This document shows, one piece after another, positions 8,287-14,871 of a stretch of DNA of 64,000 nt. The DNA lies in contig CAVVAH010000001.1 of the NCBI GenBank assembly GCA_963746175.1, positions 62,001-126,000 on the forward strand, in the 5' to 3' direction. The notes beneath the pieces are model-generated. The model was not told where the DNA came from, searched no databases, and saw nothing but the letters and a program-made list of their open reading frames with translations. The translations under genes were made by a program, and so were the position numbers. The first letter of the stretch is position 1; every line of letters starts with the position of its first letter. The DNA is from CAVVAH01 sp963746175 (GTDB lineage Bacteria; Actinomycetota; Actinomycetes; JACCUZ01).

Positions 8287-8730
8287 TCAGGCCCGACCGT
8301 CGTCCACCCGCTGGTCGTAGCGGTAGTCGTACTCCCACGGCAGCAGCCGGCCGATGCGCGAGGCGAGCGCCCCCCAGTCCGGCGCCGGGCTGTGCGTCCG
8401 GCACAGCTGGTGGACGGCCGCCTCGAAGCGGTCCTGCGACCACCGGTCCATGACCCAGACTCCCGCGAGCGGCCAGACACCTTCGTCGTGCTCGGTGACG
8501 AGGTCGTCGGACAGGCGCTGCGCCCTGCCGGCTGCCAGCTCGGCGGCCAGCCAGGAGCCGGTGCACGGGAACGCCGTGAACGAGTCGGCGGTCGGCTCGT
8601 CCGTCGTGCCGATCAGGACGCTGACCTCGATCCCGAAGTGCTCGGGATCGGCGACGACCGGGGGCTGGTTGATCGAGCCGGGGCCGTAGTAGAGGAAGTC
8701 CTTCACCTCGGCGGTCAGCATGGCGGCCAT
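8287..8730 (-). CDS. Imm8-like immunity protein
   Basis: A protein of about 147 residues resembling the Imm8 immunity family of polymorphic toxin systems. The family pattern can be followed as AEVKDFLYYGPGSIN near the start, then DPEHFGIEVSVLIGT, then ESFTAFPCTGSWLAAEL-like sequence, and finally the hydrophobic/aromatic end LLPWEYDYRYD. It begins four bases after the stop of the toxin-like gene (8735), the expected place for a cognate antidote. The ATG at 8730 is used; ATG 8721 is equally possible and matches the usual family start better, and a GTG at 8745 would overlap the toxin gene. I infer that it binds and neutralises the C-terminal module of the upstream protein. Confidence 0.68.
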   Translation of the reverse strand: MAAMLTAEVKDFLYYGPGSINQPPVVADPEHFGIEVSVLIGTTDEPTADSFTAFPCTGSWLAAELAAGRAQRLSDDLVTEHDEGVWPLAGVWVMDRWSQDRFEAAVHQLCRTHSPAPDWGALASRIGRLLPWEYDYRYDQRVDDGRA

Positions 8731-8734
8731 GGTG

Positions 8735-9781
8735 TCAGCCGCCACGACGGTGGATGCGCTCGATGGCCACCCCCGGGACGTCGGTGAACTGGATGACGTG
8801 TCCTCCGTCCCTGCTCGTCGTGCGGTAGGACACCCGTCCGCCGCCGGGCAGGAACGTCACCAGCACCTCTCCGAGCGGTCCCTGCCGGACCTCGGTGCGA
8901 CCGAGGTGACGCAGCGACCCGAAGTACAGCGCAGCAACGGCCTCGTCGTCGGCAAGCACCCGGTTCCGGGCCCGACGGCCGCGTTCGGTGACCCGAGCCG
9001 CGACCTCGACGACATCGGTGACGTGGCCGGACCGCGACACCGCTCTGCCGACCTTGGCCCCCGCCGCCGCCCAGCCCTCCGGCCCCGGGACCGCCGCCAC
9101 CGCCGTCAGCGAGGCGTCCTTCCAGCGGCCCTGCACCGCGTACGCCGCGGCGTTGCCGAGGTCCACCGCGTCACCGACCACGGGGACCAGCCCGACCACG
9201 TCGAGCAGCAGCCGGGGCGACAGCCCGGCCCGCACCACCCGCCGGCCGGACAGGTCGGTGAGCTCCGCCGTGAGGCGCCGCGCGGCCGTGTCGTACGTCG
9301 AGCGGGCGTCGTACGCCCGGACGCGGGCCCGGTCCAGCAACGCCACGGCCGCCGGGTCGTGGATGACCCCGTCCGCGCGCACACCGCCCCACCCCGCCGG
9401 CGCGGCCGTGGCGGTCGCGGCGGCTCGGACCTCGGCGGAGCGCTGCTCCGCCCTGGCCGAGGACACCAGGCGGCGCGCCCCGTCCGCCGACTCCTGAGCG
9501 ACAGCGACCGAGGCGGCGAAGCGGGTGAGCGCCTCAGCGGCGGCCACCAGCAGCATCCGCTCCTGTGCGAGGCCGAGCGCCACGGTCACCAGCTGGCGGT
9601 CCGCCGCGACGGACGCCGTCCCCGACCAGCGCTGGACGGGCAGCATCGCCCCGACCCGGCGGAGCAGGACGCCCACCCGCTCCGCCGCCTCGCCGAGCTC
9701 CTGCGCGGTCCGTGCGGACGGGCCGGGAGCATCCCGAGGGAGGGCGAAGCCCAGCAACGGGTCGTCCGTCACCGCCGTCAT
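8735..9781 (-). CDS. Polymorphic-toxin-like WSG-motif protein
   Basis: A 348-residue protein with three visible parts. Residues 1-150 are a helical region with the WXG-like motif W52-S-G54 in RWSGTASVAAD. Around 205-255 is a hydrophobic LVPVVGDAVDLGNAAAYAVQGRW... segment that looks like the pre-toxin linker of polymorphic toxins. The last 75 residues form a compact module ending in alternating hydrophobic/polar strands (GEVLVTF, GRVSYRTTS, GHVIQFTDVPGVAIERI). I cannot assign the final module to a named toxin family; an RNase or other small toxin is possible. The start overlaps the EspC-like gene by ATGA and an Imm8-like gene follows by four bases, giving carrier, toxin and immunity in order. 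Export by a type VII-like system is inference. Confidence 0.68.
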   Translation of the reverse strand: MTAVTDDPLLGFALPRDAPGPSARTAQELGEAAERVGVLLRRVGAMLPVQRWSGTASVAADRQLVTVALGLAQERMLLVAAAEALTRFAASVAVAQESADGARRLVSSARAEQRSAEVRAAATATAAPAGWGGVRADGVIHDPAAVALLDRARVRAYDARSTYDTAARRLTAELTDLSGRRVVRAGLSPRLLLDVVGLVPVVGDAVDLGNAAAYAVQGRWKDASLTAVAAVPGPEGWAAAGAKVGRAVSRSGHVTDVVEVAARVTERGRRARNRVLADDEAVAALYFGSLRHLGRTEVRQGPLGEVLVTFLPGGGRVSYRTTSRDGGHVIQFTDVPGVAIERIHRRGG

Positions 9782-10041
9782 CGGGTCGGCACCGCCCTGG
9801 CCTCGGCGCGCGCGTAGTCCTGTCGCGCGGTCTCGAGAAGGACTGCGCCGGCCCGGAGCACTGCGGCCAGCCCGTCGAGGCGCTCCTCGCAGACGACGAG
9901 CAGTGCCCCGATCGCGTCCGCCGCCGGCAGGTCCTCGCACGGCGGCGGGGGCGGCAGCGCCACGGCGGAGCTGCCGGCGGCCGCGTCGCGCAGCGCCGCC
10001 GCCACGCCACGGACCGCCTCGGTGTCCACGTCCAGGTGCAT
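9778..10041 (-). CDS. EspC-like small helical protein (putative type VII secretion target), copy 1
   Basis: An 87-residue protein starting MHLDVDTEAVRGVAAALR, with a proline run (ALPPPPPCEDL) between two predicted helices and a C-terminal YARAEARAV segment. It is paralogous to the protein at 7948-8205. The ATG at 10041 was chosen because it aligns with the paralogue's start. Upstream in-frame codons exist but encode unrelated sequence. The stop codon overlaps the ATG of the toxin-like gene by four bases, indicating translational coupling. It is the first gene of the presumed five-gene minus-strand operon 10041-7037. Its likely role is a secretion partner or chaperone for the larger protein, by analogy with small ESX-associated proteins. 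Confidence 0.6.
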   Translation of the reverse strand: MHLDVDTEAVRGVAAALRDAAAGSSAVALPPPPPCEDLPAADAIGALLVVCEERLDGLAAVLRAGAVLLETARQDYARAEARAVPTR

Positions 10042-10183
10042 GTGCCGAGACTGCTGGGAGCCGCGGTGCCGGCACCCCCGGTCGTCCACAGGGACGCCAC
10101 GGACCGGGCGCCCGGACGGTCGTCCACAGGCGGGGCCGAGGATCGACCCGCGCTCGGATGCTGCTCTCCGGCCCCGATGCTGC

Positions 10184-10189
10184 TACCGT
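10184..10189 (+). promoter_or_regulatory. Putative -10 box of the cold-shock gene
   Basis: TACCGT fits the actinobacterial TAnnnT consensus and would put the transcript start near 10196, leaving a leader of about 164 nt before the ATG. Long structured leaders are known for cold-shock genes. The position is inferred. Confidence 0.4.
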
Positions 10190-10231
10190 TCTCCGTGGTT
10201 GCAGTTGTGCATCTCCTCGAACGTTTCTGAC

Positions 10232-10257
10232 GCCCGCGGATGTCTGACACCGCGGGC
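10232..10257 (+). promoter_or_regulatory. Leader hairpin (possible attenuator) of the cold-shock gene
   Basis: Perfect 8-bp stem GCCCGCGG/CCGCGGGC with a 10-nt loop, followed by CTTTCTGT, so it looks like a weak intrinsic terminator inside the 5' leader. A temperature-dependent antitermination or stability role is possible but inferred. Confidence 0.55.
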
Positions 10258-10359
10258 CTTTCTGTACCCCGACCTTCGTCGGGTCGCAGATCGGTCCACG
10301 AGCAGCCCGAGCCCGCACTGTTCGCGTGCTCGACCGTTCCGTATCAAGGAGACAGCAAC

Positions 10360-10563
10360 ATGGCTCAGGGCACCGTGAAGTGGTTCAACGCCGAGAAGGG
10401 CTTCGGCTTCATCGCTCAGGACGGCGGAGGTGCCGACGTGTTCGTGCACTTCTCGGCCATCCAGGGCGACGGCTACAAGTCGCTCGACGAGAACCAGCGC
10501 GTGGAGTTCGACATCACCCAGGGCCAGCGCGGCCCGCAGGCTGAGTCGGTCCGCCCCGTCTGA
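10360..10563 (+). CDS. cspA: Cold-shock protein, CspA family
   Basis: A 67-residue single-stranded nucleic-acid-binding OB-fold protein that melts RNA structure. It is full length for the family. Both RNA-binding motifs are intact: RNP1 as KGFGFIAQ (residues 14-21) and RNP2 as VFVHFS (27-32). The opening MAQGTVKWFNAEKGFGF is diagnostic. The start is supported by AAGGAGA eight bases upstream. The gene is preceded by a long leader with a hairpin and followed by a terminator at 10577-10606, so it is a single-gene unit. The symbol is used in the family sense; actinobacteria often have several paralogues and I cannot tell which this is. Confidence 0.95.
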   Translation: MAQGTVKWFNAEKGFGFIAQDGGGADVFVHFSAIQGDGYKSLDENQRVEFDITQGQRGPQAESVRPV

Positions 10564-10576
10564 CCTCAGACGTCCG

Positions 10577-10606
10577 AAGGCCCCCGTCGTCCGCGGCGGG
10601 GGTCTT
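10577..10606 (+). terminator. Intrinsic terminator after the cold-shock gene
   Basis: Arms AAGGCCCCCGTCG (10577-10589) and CGGCGGGGGTCTT (10594-10606) pair over 13 positions with two G-U pairs and a 4-nt loop. There is no long U tract, as is common in GC-rich actinobacteria. Confidence 0.7.
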
Positions 10607-10625
10607 CGCTGTCCCCGGGGTGTCG

Positions 10626-10631
10626 TAGCGT
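10626..10631 (+). promoter_or_regulatory. -10 box of a probably leaderless promoter (S4 gene)
   Basis: TAGCGT is followed by 7 nt and then GTG at 10639. This arrangement decides the start of the S4-domain gene, because the in-frame GTG at 10630 overlaps the -10 box itself. Confidence 0.5.
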
Positions 10632-10638
10632 GACCGCC

Positions 10639-10842
10639 GTGGACGTCGAGGTGGGGGAGCGCGGCATCCGGCTCGGACAGCTGCTCAAGCTCGTCAACCT
10701 CGTCGAGTCCGGCGGCGCCGCCCGAGCGCTGCTCGAGTCCGGCGACGTCGCAGTCAACGGCGAGGTCGAGACCCGTCGCGGCCGGCAGCTGGCGGTCGGT
10801 GACGTGGTCGACTGTGCCGGCGAGTCCGTCACCCTGCGCTGA
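10639..10842 (+). CDS. RNA-binding S4 domain protein, YbcJ-like
   Basis: A 67-residue protein made almost entirely of an S4 RNA-binding fold. The signature runs from IRLGQLLKLVNLVESGGAA through ALLESGDVAVNGEVETRRGRQLAVGDVV, matching the stand-alone YbcJ-type S4 proteins that associate with RNA or ribosomes. The GTG at 10639 was chosen because a TAGCGT box ends seven bases upstream; a GTG at 10630 would add three residues. It is followed 12 bp later by the RibD-like reductase gene on the same strand, so the two are probably co-transcribed, with no obvious functional link. The RNA target is unknown. Confidence 0.8.
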   Translation: MDVEVGERGIRLGQLLKLVNLVESGGAARALLESGDVAVNGEVETRRGRQLAVGDVVDCAGESVTLR

Positions 10843-10854
10843 GGAGCCACCTCC

Positions 10855-11415
10855 ATGGGCAAGCTTGTCTACGCGGCCATCGCCTCGCTCGACGGCTACA
10901 CCAACGACGCGTCCGGCGGCTTCGACTGGGCCGCGCCCGACGAGGAGGTGCACCAGTTCGTCAACGACCTGGAACGGTCCGTCGGCACCTACCTCTACGG
11001 CCGTCGCATGTACGACGTGATGCGGTACTGGCAGACCGCTGACTCCCAGCCCGACCTGTCCTCGGTCGAGCAGGACTACACCGCGGTCTGGCAGGCGGCG
11101 GACAAGGTCGTGTACTCCCGGACCCTGGCCGAGGCCACGACACCGCGCACCCGCGTGGAGCCAGTCTTCGATCCCGAGCAGGTACGCCGGCTGGTGGGGG
11201 CCGCGGACCACGACGTCTCGATCGGCGGCGCGACCCTCGCAGGCGAGGCGCTGGCCGCGGGGCTGGTCGACGAGGTGCACCTCTTCCTGAACCCGGTGGT
11301 CGTCGGCGGCGGCACGCGCGCCCTGCCGGACGGGGTCCGGCTCGACCTCGAGCTGCTCGCCGAGCACCGGTTCGAGGGCGGCGTCGTGCACCTGCAGCAC
11401 CGCGTCCGGCGGTGA
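10855..11415 (+). CDS. Dihydrofolate-reductase-like protein (RibD C-terminal family)
   Basis: A 186-residue NAD(P)H-dependent reductase of the RibD C-terminal/DHFR-like family. The typical opening is present: MGKLVYAAIASLDGYTNDASGGFDW. It is followed by GTYLYGRRMYDVM and the dinucleotide-binding segment DVSIGGATLAGEALAAGLVDEVHLFLNPVVVG-type sequence in the C-terminal half. These stand-alone proteins are common in actinobacteria; their substrate is not known, and the housekeeping riboflavin or folate enzymes are different proteins. The ATG follows GGAG at 4-7 bases. It lies between the S4 gene (12 bp) and a GH3-type gene (10 bp), so it is the middle of a three-gene run. Confidence 0.85.
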   Translation: MGKLVYAAIASLDGYTNDASGGFDWAAPDEEVHQFVNDLERSVGTYLYGRRMYDVMRYWQTADSQPDLSSVEQDYTAVWQAADKVVYSRTLAEATTPRTRVEPVFDPEQVRRLVGAADHDVSIGGATLAGEALAAGLVDEVHLFLNPVVVGGGTRALPDGVRLDLELLAEHRFEGGVVHLQHRVRR

Positions 11416-11425
11416 CGGGCCGACC

Positions 11426-12880
11426 GTGACGGATCTCGAGCGGCTGGCGCACCGCGTCGTCATGGGGGCGTTCGCCGGGACCGACGTCCCGGACTGGGCG
11501 GCTCGCCTGGTCGACGACGGCCTCGGGTCGGTGTGCGTCTTCGGCTCCAACGTCGCCTCCGCCGCGGACCTGTCCCGGGTCACCAGCGCCCTCCACGACC
11601 GTGCTCCCGACCTGCTGGTGGCCACCGACGAGGAGGGCGGGGACGTCACGCGGCTGCACGTGGCCGAGGGGTCTCCCCACCCCGGCAACGCGGCGCTCGG
11701 GGCCGTCGACGACACCGGTCTCACCGAGCGGGTCGCCCGCTCCCTCGGGGCCGAGCTCGCCGCGGCCGGCGTCGACCTCGACCTCGCGCCGGTGGCCGAC
11801 GCCAACACCGACCCGGCCAACCCGGTCATCGGGGTGCGCAGCTTCGGTGCCGACCCGGTCCTCGTCGGACGGCACACCGCGGCGTACGTCGTGGGGCTCC
11901 AGTCGGCCGGGGTGGGCGCCTGCGTCAAGCACTTCCCGGGGCACGGCGACACCCACGTCGACTCCCACCTGGCCCTGCCGGTCGTCGACGCCGCACCAGA
12001 CGTGCTGCGGACCCGCGAGCTGGTGCCGTTCGGCGCCGCGGTGGCCGCCGGCGCGGTCGCGGTCATGACGTCGCACGTGCTGCTGCCTGCCCTCGACCCG
12101 CACCTGCCGGCGACGCTGTCGCCGACCGTGCTCGCGCTGCTGCGCGACGAGCTCGGCTTCGACGGGCTGGTGGTGAGCGACGCCGTCGACATGCGCGGCG
12201 CCAGCGCCGGGCGCGGTGAGCCGGCCGCCGCCGTGCTTGCACTCACCGCGGGTTGCGACCTCATCTGCCTCGGAGCCGACAAGGACGCCGAGGCTCACAC
12301 CCGCGTCGTGGCGGCGATCCTCGACGCCGTGCGCAGCGGAGCGCTGCCCGAGGACCGGCTGGCTGCCGCCGCCGGCCGGGTCCTCACGGCCAGCCGCGCG
12401 ATCCGCACGCTCCGGGACGCCGCGGGGCCGGCCGTCGACGACGAGGCCTCGGCCGAGGTCGCTGACCGCGCGGTCCACGTCGAGGGTCAGCTCCCGCCGC
12501 TTGCCGGTGCGACCGTGCTGCGGCTGCGCACCGGCACCAACATCGCCGTCGGCGACGTCCCGTGGGGCCTGCCGGTGGGCGGCCGGGTGCTCGGCGGCCG
12601 GCCGGTGGTCGACGTGCTGGAGGCGACGTCGTACGCCGAGGTGCTGGCCGCGGCAGGCGACGCACCGGTCGTGGCACTGGTCCGAGCGCCGCACCGGCAC
12701 CCGTGGGCGCTGGCGCTGCTGCACGAGCTGGCCGCCCGGTGCCCGCAGCTGGTGACCGTCGAGATGGGCTGGCCGGGCGACGTCGTACTGCCCGGGGTGG
12801 CCGTGGTGACGACGTACGGCGCCGGGCGGGCGAACGGCGTGGCGCTGGACCGGGTGCTCGCGGGCGCTCCGCCGGTCTGA
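11426..12880 (+). CDS. Glycoside hydrolase family 3, NagZ-type beta-N-acetylhexosaminidase
   Basis: A 484-residue enzyme whose N-terminal 380 residues are a GH3 barrel of the NagZ type, which removes N-acetylglucosamine from cell-wall muropeptides. Key sequence is TDEEGGDVTRLH (68-79), the NagZ loop KHFPGHGDTHVDSH (168-181) that supplies the catalytic His, and the nucleophile Asp252 in VVSDAVDM. About 100 further residues form a small C-terminal domain. No signal peptide is seen, so it should act in the cytoplasm on imported muropeptides, unlike the secreted GH3 protein at 45961-47226. GTG is the start, 10 bp after the reductase gene. Regulation is not evident. Confidence 0.87.
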   Translation: MTDLERLAHRVVMGAFAGTDVPDWAARLVDDGLGSVCVFGSNVASAADLSRVTSALHDRAPDLLVATDEEGGDVTRLHVAEGSPHPGNAALGAVDDTGLTERVARSLGAELAAAGVDLDLAPVADANTDPANPVIGVRSFGADPVLVGRHTAAYVVGLQSAGVGACVKHFPGHGDTHVDSHLALPVVDAAPDVLRTRELVPFGAAVAAGAVAVMTSHVLLPALDPHLPATLSPTVLALLRDELGFDGLVVSDAVDMRGASAGRGEPAAAVLALTAGCDLICLGADKDAEAHTRVVAAILDAVRSGALPEDRLAAAAGRVLTASRAIRTLRDAAGPAVDDEASAEVADRAVHVEGQLPPLAGATVLRLRTGTNIAVGDVPWGLPVGGRVLGGRPVVDVLEATSYAEVLAAAGDAPVVALVRAPHRHPWALALLHELAARCPQLVTVEMGWPGDVVLPGVAVVTTYGAGRANGVALDRVLAGAPPV

Positions 12881-12982
12881 CGGTCGCCGACCTGACCGTT
12901 CTTGCGCACTTGGCCGCCAGGTCTTGCGGCCGCTCGCTCCGGTGCGCGTTGCTGGTACCTGGCGCCGGAGGGAAGAGGTCAC

Positions 12983-13540
12983 ATGAACAACGCGCACGCG
13001 CAGCTCTGCAGCTCGCCCGAGTGGGCGGAGTACATCGCCACCGAGGTGCTGCCGTCAGCCGTCGGCGAGCTGGCACTGGGGGACGAGGTGCTCGAGGTCG
13101 GCCCGGGCTACGGCGCGTCGACCCGGATCCTCGTCGACACGGTCCCGCGGCTCACCGCCCTCGAGGTGGACGCCGACCTGGCTCGCGACCTCGCGGCCGG
13201 CTACCCCGCGGTCGAGGTGGTGCACGGCAGCGGCGACGCGCTGCCGTTCGACGACGGCCGGTTCACCGCCGTGGTGTGCTTCACGATGCTGCACCATGTC
13301 GACTCCCCGGCGCGGCAGGACCGGCTGTTCGCCGAGGCACGCCGGGTGCTCGCGCCGGGCGGGGTCTTCGCCGGGTCCGACAGCACCGGCACCGACGCGC
13401 GAGGCGGCTTCCACGCCGGCGACACCTGGGTGCCGGTGGACCCCGACCGGCTGCCCGACCGGCTGCGGGCCGCCGGCTTCCGGGAGGTCTCCGTCGAGGT
13501 GCCCGACCCCGAGTGGTTCACGTTCGTCGCCCGCCCCTGA
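12983..13540 (+). CDS. Class I SAM-dependent methyltransferase
   Basis: A 185-residue methyltransferase. Motif I is VLEVGPGYG (36-44), the acidic residue that binds the SAM ribose is in LEVDADL (60-66), motif II-like sequence is GDALPFDDGRFTAVVCFTMLHHV, and the post-motif is RVLAPGGVFAGSD. This is the UbiE/Methyltransf_11 type, acting on small molecules or lipids; the substrate is not predictable. The ATG at 12983 is preceded by GAAGAGGT, a reasonable ribosome-binding site. It lies about 100 bp after the GH3 gene and ends 11 bp before repeat family 1 copy A. It is probably a separate transcription unit. Confidence 0.85.
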   Translation: MNNAHAQLCSSPEWAEYIATEVLPSAVGELALGDEVLEVGPGYGASTRILVDTVPRLTALEVDADLARDLAAGYPAVEVVHGSGDALPFDDGRFTAVVCFTMLHHVDSPARQDRLFAEARRVLAPGGVFAGSDSTGTDARGGFHAGDTWVPVDPDRLPDRLRAAGFREVSVEVPDPEWFTFVARP

Positions 13541-13551
13541 CCCCCAGCTGG

Positions 13552-13640
13552 AAATGATCACGGTCCCGTGATCACCGTGACCTGACAGCGGTGAGTTCAC
13601 CTCGGTCGGCGACACCAGGCCACGGTCCCGTGATCATTTG
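13552..13640. repeat. Palindromic repeat family 1, copy A (right arm degenerate)
   Basis: The left palindrome TGATCACGGTCCCGTGATCA (13555-13574) is perfect: a 9-bp stem with a 2-nt loop. The right copy ends at 13636, exactly 62 bp from the left one, but keeps only the CACGGTCCCGTGATCA part. The centre GCGGTGAGTTCACC is a decayed dyad. It fills most of the gap between the methyltransferase and glycosylase genes. Same family as 35226-35314 and 50473-50561. Confidence 0.9.
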
Positions 13641-13651
13641 CGCACGGAGCG

Positions 13652-14242
13652 ATGCTCGGGCGAGACTCGCCGACCGTGCCCGCCCGCCGCTCCCGAGCTC
13701 CGCAGGGCCCGACGCGTGCCGAGCTGCTGGCGGCCGCCGACCGGGTGCTCGCCCCGGTGGTGGCTCCAGGGCTGCAGGTCGTCTTCTGCGGGATCAACCC
13801 GGGCCTGTACACGGCGTGGGCCGGACACCACTTCGCCCGGCCGGGCAACCGGTTCTGGCCGGCGCTGCACCGCTCGGGCTTCACCCCGCGGCAGCTGGCG
13901 CCGGCCGATCAGGACGAGCTGCTCGCGCTCGGGCTCGGCATCACGAACGTCGTGGCCCGCGCCACCGCGACGGCTGCCGAGCTCGGCCGCGACGAGCTGC
14001 GCGCCGGTGGCCGCGACCTGGTGGACTTCGTCGGCCGGTGGCGGCCGGCGTACCTCGCCGTGCTGGGGGTGACGGCCTACCGCACCGCCTTCGACGCGCC
14101 CGGCGCGGCGGTGGGGCCGCGACCGGCCATCGGAGCAACGCGGGTATGGGTGCTGCCGAACCCCAGCGGCCTCAACGCGCACTGGCAGCCGCCGGCGCTC
14201 GCCGCCGAGTTCGCCCGCCTCCGGGAAGCCGTCGGCGGCTGA
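13652..14242 (+). CDS. mug: Mismatch-specific uracil/thymine DNA glycosylase (Mug family)
   Basis: A 196-residue DNA repair enzyme of uracil-DNA glycosylase family 2, which removes uracil or thymine, and ethenocytosine, opposite guanine. The two hallmark motifs are present: GINPG (47-51), with the catalytic Asn49, and VLPNPSGLN (167-175), which inserts into the helix. The region between (GHHFARPGNRFWPALHRSGF) is also typical. The ATG at 13652 sits only 11 bp after repeat copy A and has a badly spaced GGAG; a GTG at 13676 is an equally good start that removes eight non-conserved residues. The converging downstream gene is the frameshifted membrane protein. Confidence 0.88.
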   Translation: MLGRDSPTVPARRSRAPQGPTRAELLAAADRVLAPVVAPGLQVVFCGINPGLYTAWAGHHFARPGNRFWPALHRSGFTPRQLAPADQDELLALGLGITNVVARATATAAELGRDELRAGGRDLVDFVGRWRPAYLAVLGVTAYRTAFDAPGAAVGPRPAIGATRVWVLPNPSGLNAHWQPPALAAEFARLREAVGG

Positions 14243-14267
14243 GCACTGACGTCCGTGCCGTCTGGGC

Positions 14268-14829
14268 TCAGAGCCAGCCGATGCTCACGACGGGGAGCAG
14301 GAGGTAGAAGACGAACGGTGGGATGTCCCCGAAGCGCACATACGCGGCGAGGTAGGCGACGGTGGCCGACAGCACGAGCCAGCCGGTCCACGCGGGGACA
14401 TCCGCGACCAGCAGACCCGTGCCGAGGGCGGCGAGCCCGGCGAACGTCAGCCACACGTAGGCGGCGAACGGCCACCTCGGCAACTCGCCGAACGCGAACT
14501 CCCGGACGTGGTGGAAGCGCAGGTAGAGCGACCGCGACCAGCACGCCGCTCCGACCAGCAGCAGCAGGCAGGAGAGCCCCCACCAGACCCGCTCCGGACC
14601 GGCGGAGACCGAGCCGGCCAGGCAGCCGATGCCGACCGCCGCCACCAGGGGCCCGACCCGCGTACAGCGGCTGGGCGGCACGCCACCACGTCAGCCGGTC
14701 CTCGAGCATGCGGAGCTTCGTCGCCGGGTCCGGCTCGGTGAACACCCGTGACACCCCGACGGCCGCGCCCACCAGGAAGATCATCGATCCGGCCACGACC
14801 AACGTGGTGGCCGTGGCTGCGCCGTCCAT
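14268..14829 (-). pseudogene. Membrane protein of unknown function, frameshifted at a GGG run
   Basis: Two minus-strand frames together encode one plausible membrane protein of about 187 residues. The N-terminal part (from ATG 14829, MDGAATATTLVVAGSMIF) has one helix and the segment DRLTWWRAAQPLYA. The rest (VGPLVAAVGIGCLAG to VSIGWL, stop at 14268) has about five more helices. The frames join exactly if one G is removed from the run at 14657-14659, restoring QPLYAVGPLVAAVG. The single extra base may be a genuine inactivating mutation or a homopolymer sequencing error. The family is not recognised. A stretch RFHHVREFAFGELPRWPF lies between helices on a predicted cytoplasmic loop. It is convergent with the Mug gene. 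Confidence 0.6.
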
Positions 14830-14871
14830 GCCGTCAGATGGTGGCACTCCCGGCGGGCTGCGGCACCCGTG

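Larger units (their letters stand above)
10042..10359. other. 318-bp divergent regulatory region (toxin cassette / cold-shock gene)
   Basis: No gene is supported here. The left third holds two copies of GTCCACAGG-like sequence and should contain the promoter of the minus-strand cassette. The right part is the promoter and long leader of the cold-shock gene, with a -10 box TACCGT (10184-10189), a hairpin at 10232-10257 and a strong AAGGAGA ribosome-binding site ending about 10352. Confidence 0.6.
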
